Shown: piece after piece, positions 1 to 5,878 of the stretch
How positions within the stretch are numbered: position 1 is the stretch's first letter
Layout: each line of letters begins with the position of its first letter
DNA from: Faeciplasma avium
GTDB lineage: Bacteria > Bacillota > Clostridia > Oscillospirales > Ruminococcaceae
Assembly: GCA_018713505.1 (NCBI GenBank)
Contig: DVOL01000107.1
Coordinates: 1-6,521 of the forward strand
Length of the DNA: 6,521 nucleotides
Reading direction: 5' to 3'
Notes under the pieces: generated by a model
Databases searched by the model: none
What the model saw: the letters and a program-made list of their open reading frames with translations, nothing else
What the model was told of the DNA's origin: nothing
Position numbers and translations under genes: made by a program

Positions 1-353
1 TCCAGGCTGTCTATAACCGGGACATCCCACCAGAGCTGGGACCTCTGACCGAAAACTGCGCCTATTCGTCTCACATGCTCTTTTCTTTTCCTCCATGGGA
101 CAAGCCCGTCTATGACGCACTCGCCGCTGTCGGGCACAAGGACTCCGCACATGACCTTTATGGTAGAGCTTTTTCCGGCGCCGTTCGGTCCTATGTAGCC
201 GACAGTTTCGCCGTCCCCTATTTTAAAGGAGACATCGCTGAGTGCGTTAATCAGGGTGTACTCCCTCTTGAAAAGCGATTTTGCCGCCTCCCTAAAGCCG
301 GCGTTCCTCTTTGCTACCTTAAAGGTCTTGCATACGCCGTTAAGCTCTATCAT
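1..353 (-). CDS. ABC exporter ATP-binding protein, COG4586 type (partial, C-terminus outside window)
   Basis: The first 117 residues of an ABC ATPase are visible; the rest lies left of the window. They show a short N-terminal strand (MIELNGVCKTFKV), then the FKREY segment at residues 28-32, Walker A GPNGAGKSS at 55-63 and the Q-loop FGQRSQLWWDVPV at 101-113 (Gln103). The K-S-L-FKREY insert and the GQ(R/K)SQLWWD Q-loop are characteristic of the COG4586 ATPases, which normally work with two ABC-2 type permeases (COG4587 and COG3694) as an exporter of unknown substrate. Those permease genes would lie downstream, outside the window. The start at 353 follows an AGGGAGG ribosome site about 7 bases upstream. 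Signature, Walker B and H-loop motifs are not in view, so activity cannot be judged. Substrate is unknown; the family is fairly certain. Confidence 0.9.
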   Translation of the reverse strand, partial: MIELNGVCKTFKVAKRNAGFREAAKSLFKREYTLINALSDVSFKIGDGETVGYIGPNGAGKSSTIKVMCGVLVPDSGECVIDGLVPWRKRKEHVRRIGAVFGQRSQLWWDVPVIDSL

Positions 354-385
354 GGTATGTCCTCCCTTTGCTTGTACAGCCTGAT

Positions 386-553
386 TTTGTCAAAAGAGTG
401 AAAAAGCAGCCTTAGCACTGCAAATTTGTGCTCCGGATGCCTTTGCCGATAACTAAGTATTAAAAAAGAGACCTTAAAATCCTGCGGCTTAAGACTAAGA
501 CCCCGGCTTCACGCCCTTACGGGTCTTAAAGCTCCCGCCGCAGCGCACGGGAG
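386..553 (-). promoter_or_regulatory. Hairpin-rich leader of the ABC gene (possible attenuator)
   Basis: The 278 bases between the ABC start and tRNA-Leu hold no gene. Read on the minus strand there is a 6-bp hairpin (548-553 with 532-537), then an 8-bp hairpin (521-528 with 496-503) with an inner GGC/GCC step around a GTGAA loop. The segment TTAAGAC at 489-495 can compete for the same arm. A run of six T follows GGTCTC at 462-467, and a short GCAG/CTGC stem followed by TTTTT lies near 387-408. A TTGACA at about 390-395 lacks a -10 at proper spacing. The structures are visible; regulation by alternative pairing is inference. It matches no riboswitch class I recognise. Confidence 0.35.
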
Positions 554-581
554 AAATGGGCAGCTCCTAAATTCGCAACAC

Positions 582-624
582 AATAAGCCCGAGAGGCAAA
601 GCTCTCAAGCTTATCCTCCCGGGC
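582..624 (-). terminator. Terminator of tRNA-Leu
   Basis: On the minus strand, 8 bases after the tRNA CCA end, a 10-bp stem (GCCCGGGAGG with CCTCTCGGGC, one G-T pair; 615-624 with 587-596) encloses a second stem AAGCT/AGCTT. It is followed by the short T-rich stretch TTATTG. The stem is strong but the T-tract is poor, so some read-through toward the ABC gene is possible. Confidence 0.65.
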
Positions 625-631
625 CTTTCTT

Positions 632-718
632 TGGTGCAGGTAACAGGACTTGAACCTGCATGAAATTGCTCTCACATGGACCTGAACCATGCGCGTCTGC
701 CAATTCCGCCATACCTGC
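632..718 (-). tRNA. tRNA-Leu(CAG)
   Basis: A complete 87-base class II tRNA with encoded CCA. The acceptor stem GCAGGTA pairs with TACCTGC. The anticodon stem CATGG/CCATG holds loop TTCAGGT with anticodon CAG, reading CUG. A long variable arm (TGAGA-GCAA-TTTCA) typical of leucine tRNA is present. The T arm carries the TTCAAGT loop on GCAGG/CCTGT. It has its own promoter upstream and a hairpin terminator downstream, so it is a single-tRNA transcription unit. Confidence 0.96.
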
Positions 719-763
719 ATAGCTTTCCTGCCGCTCCGAGGCTATCATCACGACAGCTATTAC

Positions 764-792
764 AGTCTAGCACAAAAGCTATCGTTTGTCAA
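764..792 (-). promoter_or_regulatory. tRNA-Leu promoter
   Basis: On the minus strand there is a perfect -35 TTGACA (787-792), a 17-base spacer and a -10 TAGACT (764-769) with the extended -10 TG one base before it. Transcription would start near 757, leaving a leader of about 38 bases to the tRNA 5' end at 718. Confidence 0.85.
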
Positions 793-880
793 TGGCTAAA
801 CGATAAAAATTTAAAATAGTATCGGATTCACTGATTTAAAACGGCTAAATATTAATTAGCTTAATCTTGCTTAATAATCC

Positions 881-909
881 TTGCCCTCTGCCGTTTGGTG
901 TGATATACT
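881..909 (+). promoter_or_regulatory. Promoter of the DUF1287 gene
   Basis: -35 TTGCCC (881-886), a 17-base spacer and -10 TATACT (904-909), with the gene start at 938. A small inverted repeat GCTAA/TTAGC (844-848 and 856-860) lies just upstream and could be an operator; that is speculation. Confidence 0.65.
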
Positions 910-937
910 CTTGCTCAGAGTTGAAGGAGGCGGTTTT

Positions 938-1612
938 ATGTCGAAGGCTCGAAGAAGCCGGGCGTTTATGATAGCGGTGTATCTTCTTGCTATTGCTGCG
1001 GTTCTGTTCGTGGCGGCAAGAGGGCTTTATGTCGGACTGGGGCTGCATGAAAGACGGTATCCCTCGTCGTATTTTGGAATCACGGTCTACAAGAGCGAGG
1101 TCGACCTCGACCGGGACGGCATAGACGACCAGACCGACATATTACAGAGCGTCAGGAGCTACATTGCGACAAAGCCGATATACAAAAGCGTATACTACGA
1201 TGGAGGATATCCTGACGACGGCTTCGGCGTCTGCACCGATGTAGTAGCTCAGGGGCTTCTGGGAGCCGGCTACGACCTAAGAGCTTTAATAGGTCTTGAC
1301 CGCAGAACATATCCCGAGCGCTACGAGGACGAGCCTATAGACGACAACATAGACTTCAGGCGGGTCAGAAACCAGCTTGTATACCTTGAGGGCAACGCAA
1401 TAAGCCTCACCACCGACATATACCAGCTTGAGCAGTGGCAGGGCGGCGACATAGTGGTGTTTGAAAACCACATCGGCGTGGTCTCGGACATGAGAAACAG
1501 CGACGGCATCGCACTTGTAATCCATCACGGCTCGGTGACTCAGGCAGCCTACGAGCAGGATATCCTGGAGGAGCGAAAGGACGAGATAGTCGGTCACTTC
1601 AGAATCAGCTGA
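938..1612 (+). CDS. Membrane-anchored DUF1287 family protein (putative cysteine amidase/peptidase-like)
   Basis: 224 residues. A basic N-terminus (KARRSR) precedes one hydrophobic segment at about 10-30, an uncleaved anchor or signal, so the rest is probably outside the membrane. An acidic loop DLDRDGIDD (56-64) fits a D-x-D-x-D-G calcium-type loop. The DUF1287 core follows: GVCTDVV with Cys99, the NIDFRRV segment (137-143), WQGGDIVVFENHIGVVSD with His178 and Asp184, and VIHHGS near 194-199. The Cys/His arrangement resembles NlpC/P60-like hydrolases, but the substrate is unknown. I chose the ATG at 938 because AGGAGG lies seven bases upstream at 925-930. The in-frame TTG at 881 is rejected because it coincides with the -35 element. 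The gene stands alone, divergent from tRNA-Leu and convergent with the next gene. Confidence 0.85.
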   Translation: MSKARRSRAFMIAVYLLAIAAVLFVAARGLYVGLGLHERRYPSSYFGITVYKSEVDLDRDGIDDQTDILQSVRSYIATKPIYKSVYYDGGYPDDGFGVCTDVVAQGLLGAGYDLRALIGLDRRTYPERYEDEPIDDNIDFRRVRNQLVYLEGNAISLTTDIYQLEQWQGGDIVVFENHIGVVSDMRNSDGIALVIHHGSVTQAAYEQDILEERKDEIVGHFRIS

Positions 1613-1649
1613 AAAAAGCCGGGGAGAGAAATCTCCCCGGCGGTTTTTT
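1612..1649. terminator. Bidirectional rho-independent terminator
   Basis: A 10-bp GC-rich stem (1618-1627 with 1632-1641) is capped by a GAAA tetraloop. It has six T on the plus side (1644-1649) and six A (1612-1617) that become a T-run on the minus strand. It directly follows the stop of the DUF1287 gene and lies 10 bases past the stop of the convergent membrane protein gene, so it serves both. Confidence 0.93.
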
Positions 1650-1659
1650 GCGGCAAATC

Positions 1660-2412
1660 CTATTTCTTGTTTTTATTCTTCTTTCTTAACATATTCTGAT
1701 AGGGATAGGGGCTTTCGTTTGCCTTCTCACGCTTTGCCTCAAGGATGAGTCCGTAGACGAACAGGACAGCCGTCACCACCATGCCGACAAAGAAGGGAAC
1801 TGCGACAAACCAGTACGGAACGGTGTCGCTTGCCTTGGGAAGGGGCTTTATCGTCAGCGTGTAGCCAAGGCAGGGACTGCTTATGCTGTAGTTAGTTATC
1901 GTCTTGTTGAGCATCTCCTCCTCGTCGTCTGTCAGGGTGGAGAATCTTCCCTCAAGCTCAATAATCCTGCCCATATAGCCGGCGTCAGGGTCCTGAACAT
2001 ACGCAAGGTATGCGTCTATAACAGTCTCTATATCGGCGTCTCCCCGCTTGTCCGCCTTTACAAGGGTGGCTATCTGCTGACCGTCTGGAGAGTCAAGATA
2101 GAGAAGATAGTAATACTCCGTTGCGGCAGCCTCCGTCTCGGCGATATAGCCGACCCTGGTCAAGAACTTGTAGGCACTGCCGGTGACATACACGCCGTGA
2201 AGGTCTGACATCGTGACAGCCTCGGAGAGGGAGACGACATTCTCCGCACGCTTTACATTAGTGTATATTCCAAGGATTGCGGCAAGCGTCGGGATAAATA
2301 CAATGGCGCAGACTATCGCCGCAGCCAGCATGGCATACACCCTTGTCCCCGTCAGAAACTCCTTGAGCTTTGTATCCTCGGTCTCGGAAAACTGCTTATC
2401 GTTGTTATTCAT
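1660..2412 (-). CDS. Unrecognised membrane protein with two transmembrane segments
   Basis: 250 residues from the ATG at 2412. There is a polar N-terminus, a first membrane segment at about 25-50, an extracytoplasmic domain of about 145 residues, a second membrane segment at about 199-224, and a cytoplasmic basic tail ending KKNKNKK. The middle domain contains SLSEAV, DLHGVYVTGSAYKF, the aromatic run EYYYLLYLDSPDG (99-111) and an acidic LTDDEEEML helix. No enzyme motif is evident. It may belong to one of the DUF families of two-pass Clostridial proteins (DUF6709 came to mind), but I cannot confirm this. An upstream in-frame ATG at 2466 would add 18 Arg-rich residues and overlap the hairpin at 2449-2482, so I prefer 2412. 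Its ribosome site (AAAGGA, about 13 bases upstream) is weak. No clear promoter is seen; read-through from tRNA-Ala is possible. Confidence 0.7.
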   Translation of the reverse strand: MNNNDKQFSETEDTKLKEFLTGTRVYAMLAAAIVCAIVFIPTLAAILGIYTNVKRAENVVSLSEAVTMSDLHGVYVTGSAYKFLTRVGYIAETEAAATEYYYLLYLDSPDGQQIATLVKADKRGDADIETVIDAYLAYVQDPDAGYMGRIIELEGRFSTLTDDEEEMLNKTITNYSISSPCLGYTLTIKPLPKASDTVPYWFVAVPFFVGMVVTAVLFVYGLILEAKREKANESPYPYQNMLRKKNKNKK

Positions 2413-2448
2413 ACTCTTATTTGTATCCTTTCGGGCTGAATTAAACCG

Positions 2449-2482
2449 CTGCCGGCACCGCCTCACAGCGGATTACCGGCAG
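2449..2482 (-). promoter_or_regulatory. Two-tier hairpin before the membrane protein gene
   Basis: CTGCCGG (2449-2455) pairs with CCGGCAG (2476-2482). Inside it CCGC (2458-2461) pairs with GCGG (2468-2471). It ends about 36 bases before the chosen start. There is no proper T-run on either side, so it is not a convincing terminator; it could shape or protect the 5' leader. Role unknown. Confidence 0.4.
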
Positions 2483-2484
2483 TT

Positions 2485-2524
2485 TCAACAAGCCCGGACG
2501 CCTGCATGACTACAGACTCCGGGC
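2485..2524 (-). terminator. Probable terminator of tRNA-Ala
   Basis: On the minus strand, GCCCGGA (2518-2524) pairs with TCCGGGC (2492-2498) across a 19-base loop that can itself pair CTG/CAG. TTGTTG follows. The T-tract is weak, so termination may be partial, which would let transcription continue into the membrane protein gene. Confidence 0.5.
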
Positions 2525-2533
2525 ATTTCGGTA

Positions 2534-2609
2534 TGGTGGACCCGATGGGATTTGAACCCACGCTCTCTGCGATGCGAACGCAGCGCTTTACCAGCTAAGC
2601 TACGAGCCC
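2534..2609 (-). tRNA. tRNA-Ala(CGC)
   Basis: A complete 76-base tRNA with encoded CCA. The acceptor stem GGGCTCG pairs with CGGGTCC and contains the G3:U70 wobble pair that marks alanine identity. The anticodon stem CTGCG/CGCAG holds loop TTCGCAT with anticodon CGC, reading GCG. The T loop TTCAAAT sits on GTGGG/CCCAT. Transcribed alone from a strong promoter. Confidence 0.96.
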
Positions 2610-2630
2610 GTTTTGCCGCCTGACCTACTT

Positions 2631-2659
2631 ATTTTAGCTCGAAAGCTCGGGTTTGTCAA
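2631..2659 (-). promoter_or_regulatory. tRNA-Ala promoter
   Basis: On the minus strand there is a perfect -35 TTGACA (2654-2659), a 17-base spacer and -10 TAAAAT (2631-2636). The start would be near 2624, about 15 bases before the tRNA. It lies just behind the stop of the glycosyltransferase gene, which has no convincing terminator of its own, so glycosyltransferase transcripts may run into the tRNA. Confidence 0.88.
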
Positions 2660-2687
2660 GTGGCATTTTTAATATCCTCGGGATTTT

Positions 2688-3893
2688 TTATTCGGTATGC
2701 TCCGGCACGCCGGTCATTATGTCGACAACCTGCCTGGCTGAGACATATCGGTTGTCAAAGACCTCCGACATTCTTTTAAGCCTCGGCTTGTCAAGAAGAA
2801 GCTCACGGCAAAGAGGCGCAAGCTCCTCCCTATTGTCTGAGGAGACAGCGGCTCCCTTTTCCAAAAAGAACTCGAAATTGTCCTGCTCGCAGCCGGACAC
2901 GGTGTTTACAAGCAGCATTGGAAGCCTTTTTATTCTCGCCTCGCTGATGCTAAGACCTCCCGGCTTTGTAATATAGAGGTCGCTTGAATCCATCAGAAGC
3001 GAGATATTGTCGACAAAGCCGCAGATGTTGATATCTATCCTGCCACCGTCCTGATACTCCTTCAAAAGAAGCCTCATCGCCTTTTTATTCGTCCCGCAGA
3101 CGACGGTGAGCCTTGTTTTTTCTGGGAGGACGCTGTCAAGCTCCTCGGTGAGCTTTTGAAGAGGTCCCGCTCCCATGCTCCCGAACATCATAAGAACATG
3201 GTCAAACCCGTCCTTGACTCCGACGAGCCGCTTCGCCGTATCCTTTGCAAGACAGCTATAGAACTCGCTCCTGACGGGTATCCCGCAGATGACCTTTATC
3301 TTCTCCGGGCTTACGCCGTTTGCCGAGTAGATATCCGCAAGCTGAGGGTCTGGAAGAAGATAAAGGTCGACATCAAGCTCCCGGGTTATCGGGGCGAAGG
3401 TGTAGTCGGTAGTGATAAAGCAGGTTCTAAAGCCTGACTCGGGGAGCTTTTTTCTGATATGGGTCATCATGAGCGCCGAAAAGACATGGGGACAGATTAC
3501 GCAGTCATACCCGCCCTCCGAAAGATAGGAAAAAAGCCTTTTTGAGCCGGATATCAAAAACTCCCTTATCAGGGAGCCCTCCTCGAAAAGCTTGGGATGG
3601 TTCTCGCAGATTCTGTACCCGGCGTCAAACACCTTGGGCATGTTTCTGTATATTTTGGAGTGCCAGCTGCCTATTATCTCGGACGCCTTGCCGGATATGA
3701 AGGAAAGGGCGTCGACAGTGTCGCAGCAAAGCCCCCTCTCCGAGTACGCCTTTGACACCGCAGAGGCTGCGGTGTTGTGACCCTGACCTGTGTTGCAGGT
3801 TAAAATCACTGTTTTTACCCCTCCTAAGGGGACGCTTTTATCCAAGGCGTCAGCCGTGACCTTATTTGTAGCAATGTTTGCGGTTGTTTGCAT
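2688..3893 (-). CDS. GT28-type glycosyltransferase, MGDG synthase / processive diacylglycerol glucosyltransferase-like
   Basis: 401 residues, of normal length for the family. After a 25-residue polar leader comes the MGDG-synthase-type N-terminal domain: VILTCNTGQGHNTAASAV (29-46, with His39) and ICPHVFSA. The linker ITTDYTFAP (160-168) follows, then GIPVR. The C-terminal nucleotide-sugar domain shows MMFGSMGAG (235-243), CGFVDNISLLM (291-301) and TKPGGLSISEA (309-319), the UDP-sugar site, with an EQDN segment at 336-339. This is the family of UgtP/YpfP and plant MGD enzymes, which move glucose or galactose from UDP-sugar to diacylglycerol at the inner membrane face, giving membrane glycolipid and lipoteichoic acid anchors. 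Sugar and processivity cannot be read here, so no symbol is given. The ATG at 3893 has GGAGA (3901-3905) seven bases upstream. The gene is monocistronic with a folded 5' UTR of about 118 bases. Confidence 0.9.
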   Translation of the reverse strand: MQTTANIATNKVTADALDKSVPLGGVKTVILTCNTGQGHNTAASAVSKAYSERGLCCDTVDALSFISGKASEIIGSWHSKIYRNMPKVFDAGYRICENHPKLFEEGSLIREFLISGSKRLFSYLSEGGYDCVICPHVFSALMMTHIRKKLPESGFRTCFITTDYTFAPITRELDVDLYLLPDPQLADIYSANGVSPEKIKVICGIPVRSEFYSCLAKDTAKRLVGVKDGFDHVLMMFGSMGAGPLQKLTEELDSVLPEKTRLTVVCGTNKKAMRLLLKEYQDGGRIDINICGFVDNISLLMDSSDLYITKPGGLSISEARIKRLPMLLVNTVSGCEQDNFEFFLEKGAAVSSDNREELAPLCRELLLDKPRLKRMSEVFDNRYVSARQVVDIMTGVPEHTE

Positions 3894-3937
3894 AATACGC
3901 TCTCCAGACGGTTAGTATGAGGATTTTAATAATGTAG

Positions 3938-4001
3938 GCAAGCCCTTTAATGCCACGCCGTTAATATTCTTACCGGGACGGCTTCTTACCTCAAGGCTTG
4001 C
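3938..4001 (-). promoter_or_regulatory. Folded 5' UTR element of the glycosyltransferase gene (candidate cis-regulatory RNA)
   Basis: Read on the minus strand, GCAAGCCTT (4001-3993) pairs with AGGGCTTGC (3946-3938), nine pairs with one G-U. Inside, GCCGT (3982-3978) pairs with ACGGC (3961-3957). The motif GGTAAGAA occurs twice, in the unpaired stretch before the inner stem (3990-3983) and in its loop (3974-3967). The element starts about 11 bases after the expected transcription start and ends about 45 bases before the start codon. No T-run follows, so any control would act on translation or stability. Not recognised as a known riboswitch. Confidence 0.45.
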
Positions 4002-4023
4002 ATTTTAATTATATTTTAATTAT
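4002..4023. repeat. Tandem 11-bp repeat containing duplicated -10 box
   Basis: Two perfect copies of ATTTTAATTAT (4002-4012 and 4013-4023). On the minus strand each copy with its neighbouring base gives TATAAT, at 4019-4024 and again at 4008-4013, one helical turn apart. Only the upstream one has the 17-base spacing to TTGACA. Confidence 0.85.
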
Positions 4024-4047
4024 ACCTATAGGCGAAGCTCTTGTCAA
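4019..4047 (-). promoter_or_regulatory. Consensus promoter of the glycosyltransferase gene
   Basis: On the minus strand TTGACA (4042-4047), a 17-base spacer and TATAAT (4019-4024): a perfect sigma-70/sigma-A promoter. Transcription should start near 4012, leaving a 5' UTR of roughly 118 bases. Confidence 0.92.
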
Positions 4048-4086
4048 CAAACGCACAAAAGCTTAATGAAAATTAATCCCGGCAGG

Positions 4087-4129
4087 CTCAAAAATGCCGC
4101 ATTCTCGGCGCTTTTCGGCAGCTTTTGAG
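4087..4129. repeat. Inverted repeat between divergent promoters
   Basis: CTCAAAA (4087-4093) pairs with TTTTGAG (4123-4129), and inside TGCCG (4095-4099) pairs with CGGCA (4116-4120), around a 16-base loop that can pair as GCCG/CGGC instead. On the minus strand the inner stem is followed by ATTTTTG, terminator-like, yet no gene feeds into it. It sits between the promoters at 4047 and 4177 and may be an operator, an insulator or a relic. Confidence 0.5.
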
Positions 4130-4176
4130 TGCTGGAACACAACAGCATAAATCAATATATTAATTAGTTTTAATAG

Positions 4177-4205
4177 TTGCTTTTTTCTTGGATATAGGTT
4201 ATACT
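4177..4205 (+). promoter_or_regulatory. Probable promoter of the GH43 gene
   Basis: -35 TTGCTT (4177-4182), a 17-base spacer and -10 TATACT (4200-4205). The -35 is a half match, as expected for a regulated promoter. The start would be near 4212, leaving a leader of about 46 bases. Confidence 0.5.
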
Positions 4206-4217
4206 TAGCTTGAGCCG

Positions 4218-4233
4218 GACCGAAATACCGGTC
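4218..4233 (+). promoter_or_regulatory. Operator-like palindrome in the GH43 leader
   Basis: GACCG (4218-4222) and CGGTC (4229-4233) flank AAATAC, placed directly after the expected transcription start and 24 bases before the ATG. Position and symmetry fit a repressor site or a small 5' hairpin for a sugar-responsive gene; no regulator gene is in the window. Confidence 0.35.
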
Positions 4234-4257
4234 AATAAATAAGAAAGGCTTGAAAAT

Positions 4258-5823
4258 ATGAAGAAAAGGATTTTAACTGTTATGTGCTGTGCCCTAATTA
4301 CCGCCTCGACTGCCGCCTGCGGTGCGGTGAAGTCTGATTTTTCCCTGCCGGGAGAGCTTATACCCTCCGCAGAGCTTGGGATATCCATCCCCGAGACCCT
4401 TGCAGGTACCGATAAGCCGATAGGCGAGAACAATCCCATCGCCTCAAACTACTTCTTTGCAGACCCCACCTCCGTCGAGTATGACGGCAGGCTGTATGTT
4501 TACGGAACCTCCGACCAGCAGGAGTATGACGCTAAGTCGGGAATCGGAGACAACAGCTACGGCTCTATAAATACCCTTGCCTGCTTCTCCACCGCCGATA
4601 TGGTGAACTGGACCTATCACGGGACCATTCCCGTAACCGAGATAGCTACCTGGGCGGGCTGCTCCTGGGCGCCCTCTATAGTCTCAAGGGAAAGAAACGG
4701 AAAGACCGAGTTCTTCCTCTACTTCGCCAACAGCGGAGGTGGCGTCGGAGTGCTGACCTCAGACTCCCCCACCGGGCCGTGGACCGACCCCATAGGAGGT
4801 CCTCTTGTGGCTCCCAATACAAATGAGCTTGCAAGCGATCCCGTCTGCTGGTGCTTTGACCCCGGAGTCTGCATCGACGACAACGGAGTCGGCTGGATTG
4901 CAATAGGCGGAGGAAATCCCATGCATGTCGACGAGTCGGACTATATGCCCGGAAACTGCCGTCTTGCAAGGCTGGGCGAGGATATGATAAGCCTGGACAG
5001 CGAGCTTGTCAAGATTCCCGCTCCCTATCACTTTGAAGCCAACGAGCTTAACTACATAAACGGCACTTGGGCTCTCACCTACTGCACTAACTGGGCAAAC
5101 AGGGGAATCTGGCCCTCAAACTCCGAAATACCCGCTCCCTCGGTATGCTCTATGGCGTACATGACCTCTACAGACCCCCTAAATCCCGATAGCTGGGAGT
5201 ACCGTGGGGAGTATCTTACAAATCCCAACCAGCACGGCTATCCCACCAGCAATAACCACACCCGTCTTCAGAAGTTCAAGGATAAATACTATATCCTTTA
5301 CCAGAATGTATCCCTGCTTGAGAACATCGGCTCCAGCGCAACCGGCTTTAGGAGCATAGGTGTGGATGTCTGCGAGGTCGACGAGGACACCGTCACCTTC
5401 AGCCCTGCTTCGATGACGGATAAGGGCGTCGACGCTGTTTCCACTCTTGATGTGTTCTCGGTAAATCAGGCGGAGACTACCTATACAACCGCCGGAGTCA
5501 AGTTCTACACCCTTGACGGCGTGACCTTCGTCACCAGCATCTCAGACGGCGACTGGACAGGCGTCCGTGAAGCCGATTTCAAGGGAGGCGCAAACGCCTT
5601 CGCAGCGTCCGTCAGAGGCAAGGGAGCTATAGAGATAAGGCTGGACTCCCCCCAGGGCAAAACGGTCGGCAAGCTCGAATTTGATATCTCGGGCGAGCAG
5701 TTTAAGAATGTCACCGTAAGCCTGGACAGGACTGTTTCCGGCGTACACGACCTTTACTTCGTCTTTGGCGGAAGCTTCGTATTTGACAGCTGGCAGTTTG
5801 CATACCTGGAATCCGAGCAGTAA
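4258..5823 (+). CDS. Glycoside hydrolase family 43 lipoprotein with C-terminal CBM6-like domain
   Basis: 521 residues. The signal peptide MKKRILTVMCCALITASTAA ends in AAC-G, a likely lipidation site at Cys21 although the lipobox is not ideal (no Leu at -3). A short linker leads to the five-bladed propeller at about 59-375: FFADPTSVEYDGRLYVYGTSD with probable base Asp69, SWAPSIV (136-142), CFDPGVCIDDNG with probable pKa-modulating Asp201, and YHFEANELNYINGTW with probable acid Glu260. His334 (SNNHTR) fits the central metal ligand. Residues about 430-516 look like a CBM6-type beta-sandwich ending FDSWQF. GH43 enzymes remove arabinose or xylose from arabinoxylan and related glycans; exact specificity is not readable. 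Nine cysteines beyond Cys21 are many for an exported protein. The start at 4258 follows AGAAAGG. Single gene with its own promoter and terminator. Confidence 0.92.
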   Translation: MKKRILTVMCCALITASTAACGAVKSDFSLPGELIPSAELGISIPETLAGTDKPIGENNPIASNYFFADPTSVEYDGRLYVYGTSDQQEYDAKSGIGDNSYGSINTLACFSTADMVNWTYHGTIPVTEIATWAGCSWAPSIVSRERNGKTEFFLYFANSGGGVGVLTSDSPTGPWTDPIGGPLVAPNTNELASDPVCWCFDPGVCIDDNGVGWIAIGGGNPMHVDESDYMPGNCRLARLGEDMISLDSELVKIPAPYHFEANELNYINGTWALTYCTNWANRGIWPSNSEIPAPSVCSMAYMTSTDPLNPDSWEYRGEYLTNPNQHGYPTSNNHTRLQKFKDKYYILYQNVSLLENIGSSATGFRSIGVDVCEVDEDTVTFSPASMTDKGVDAVSTLDVFSVNQAETTYTTAGVKFYTLDGVTFVTSISDGDWTGVREADFKGGANAFAASVRGKGAIEIRLDSPQGKTVGKLEFDISGEQFKNVTVSLDRTVSGVHDLYFVFGGSFVFDSWQFAYLESEQ

Positions 5824-5845
5824 ATATTCTATAATTCAGCGCTTG

Positions 5846-5878
5846 AAGCGTCCTTCCGCAGCGGGGGACGCTTTTTTT
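5846..5878 (+). terminator. Rho-independent terminator of the GH43 gene
   Basis: AAGCGTCC (5846-5853) pairs with GGACGCTT (5866-5873). The T-run 5872-5878 follows and is partly inside the stem. It lies 22 bases after the stop codon. Confidence 0.92.

Noticed and set aside
75..401. 108-residue plus-strand reading frame
   Set aside because: It is the antisense of the ABC ATPase, whose Walker A and Q-loop motifs are unmistakable.
526..720. 64-residue minus-strand reading frame
   Set aside because: It covers tRNA-Leu and its terminator.
881..937. TTG-initiated longer start for the DUF1287 protein
   Set aside because: The TTG is the promoter -35 box, and the ATG at 938 has a perfect AGGAGG seven bases away.
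2413..2466. Upstream ATG at 2466 for the two-pass membrane protein
   Set aside because: No ribosome site. The extension is Arg-rich, unlike the rest of the protein, and falls in the hairpin at 2449-2482.
2674..2688. Possible terminator of the glycosyltransferase gene
   Set aside because: ATCC/GGAT is only a 4-bp stem. The T-run lies on the plus side, the wrong strand for this gene.
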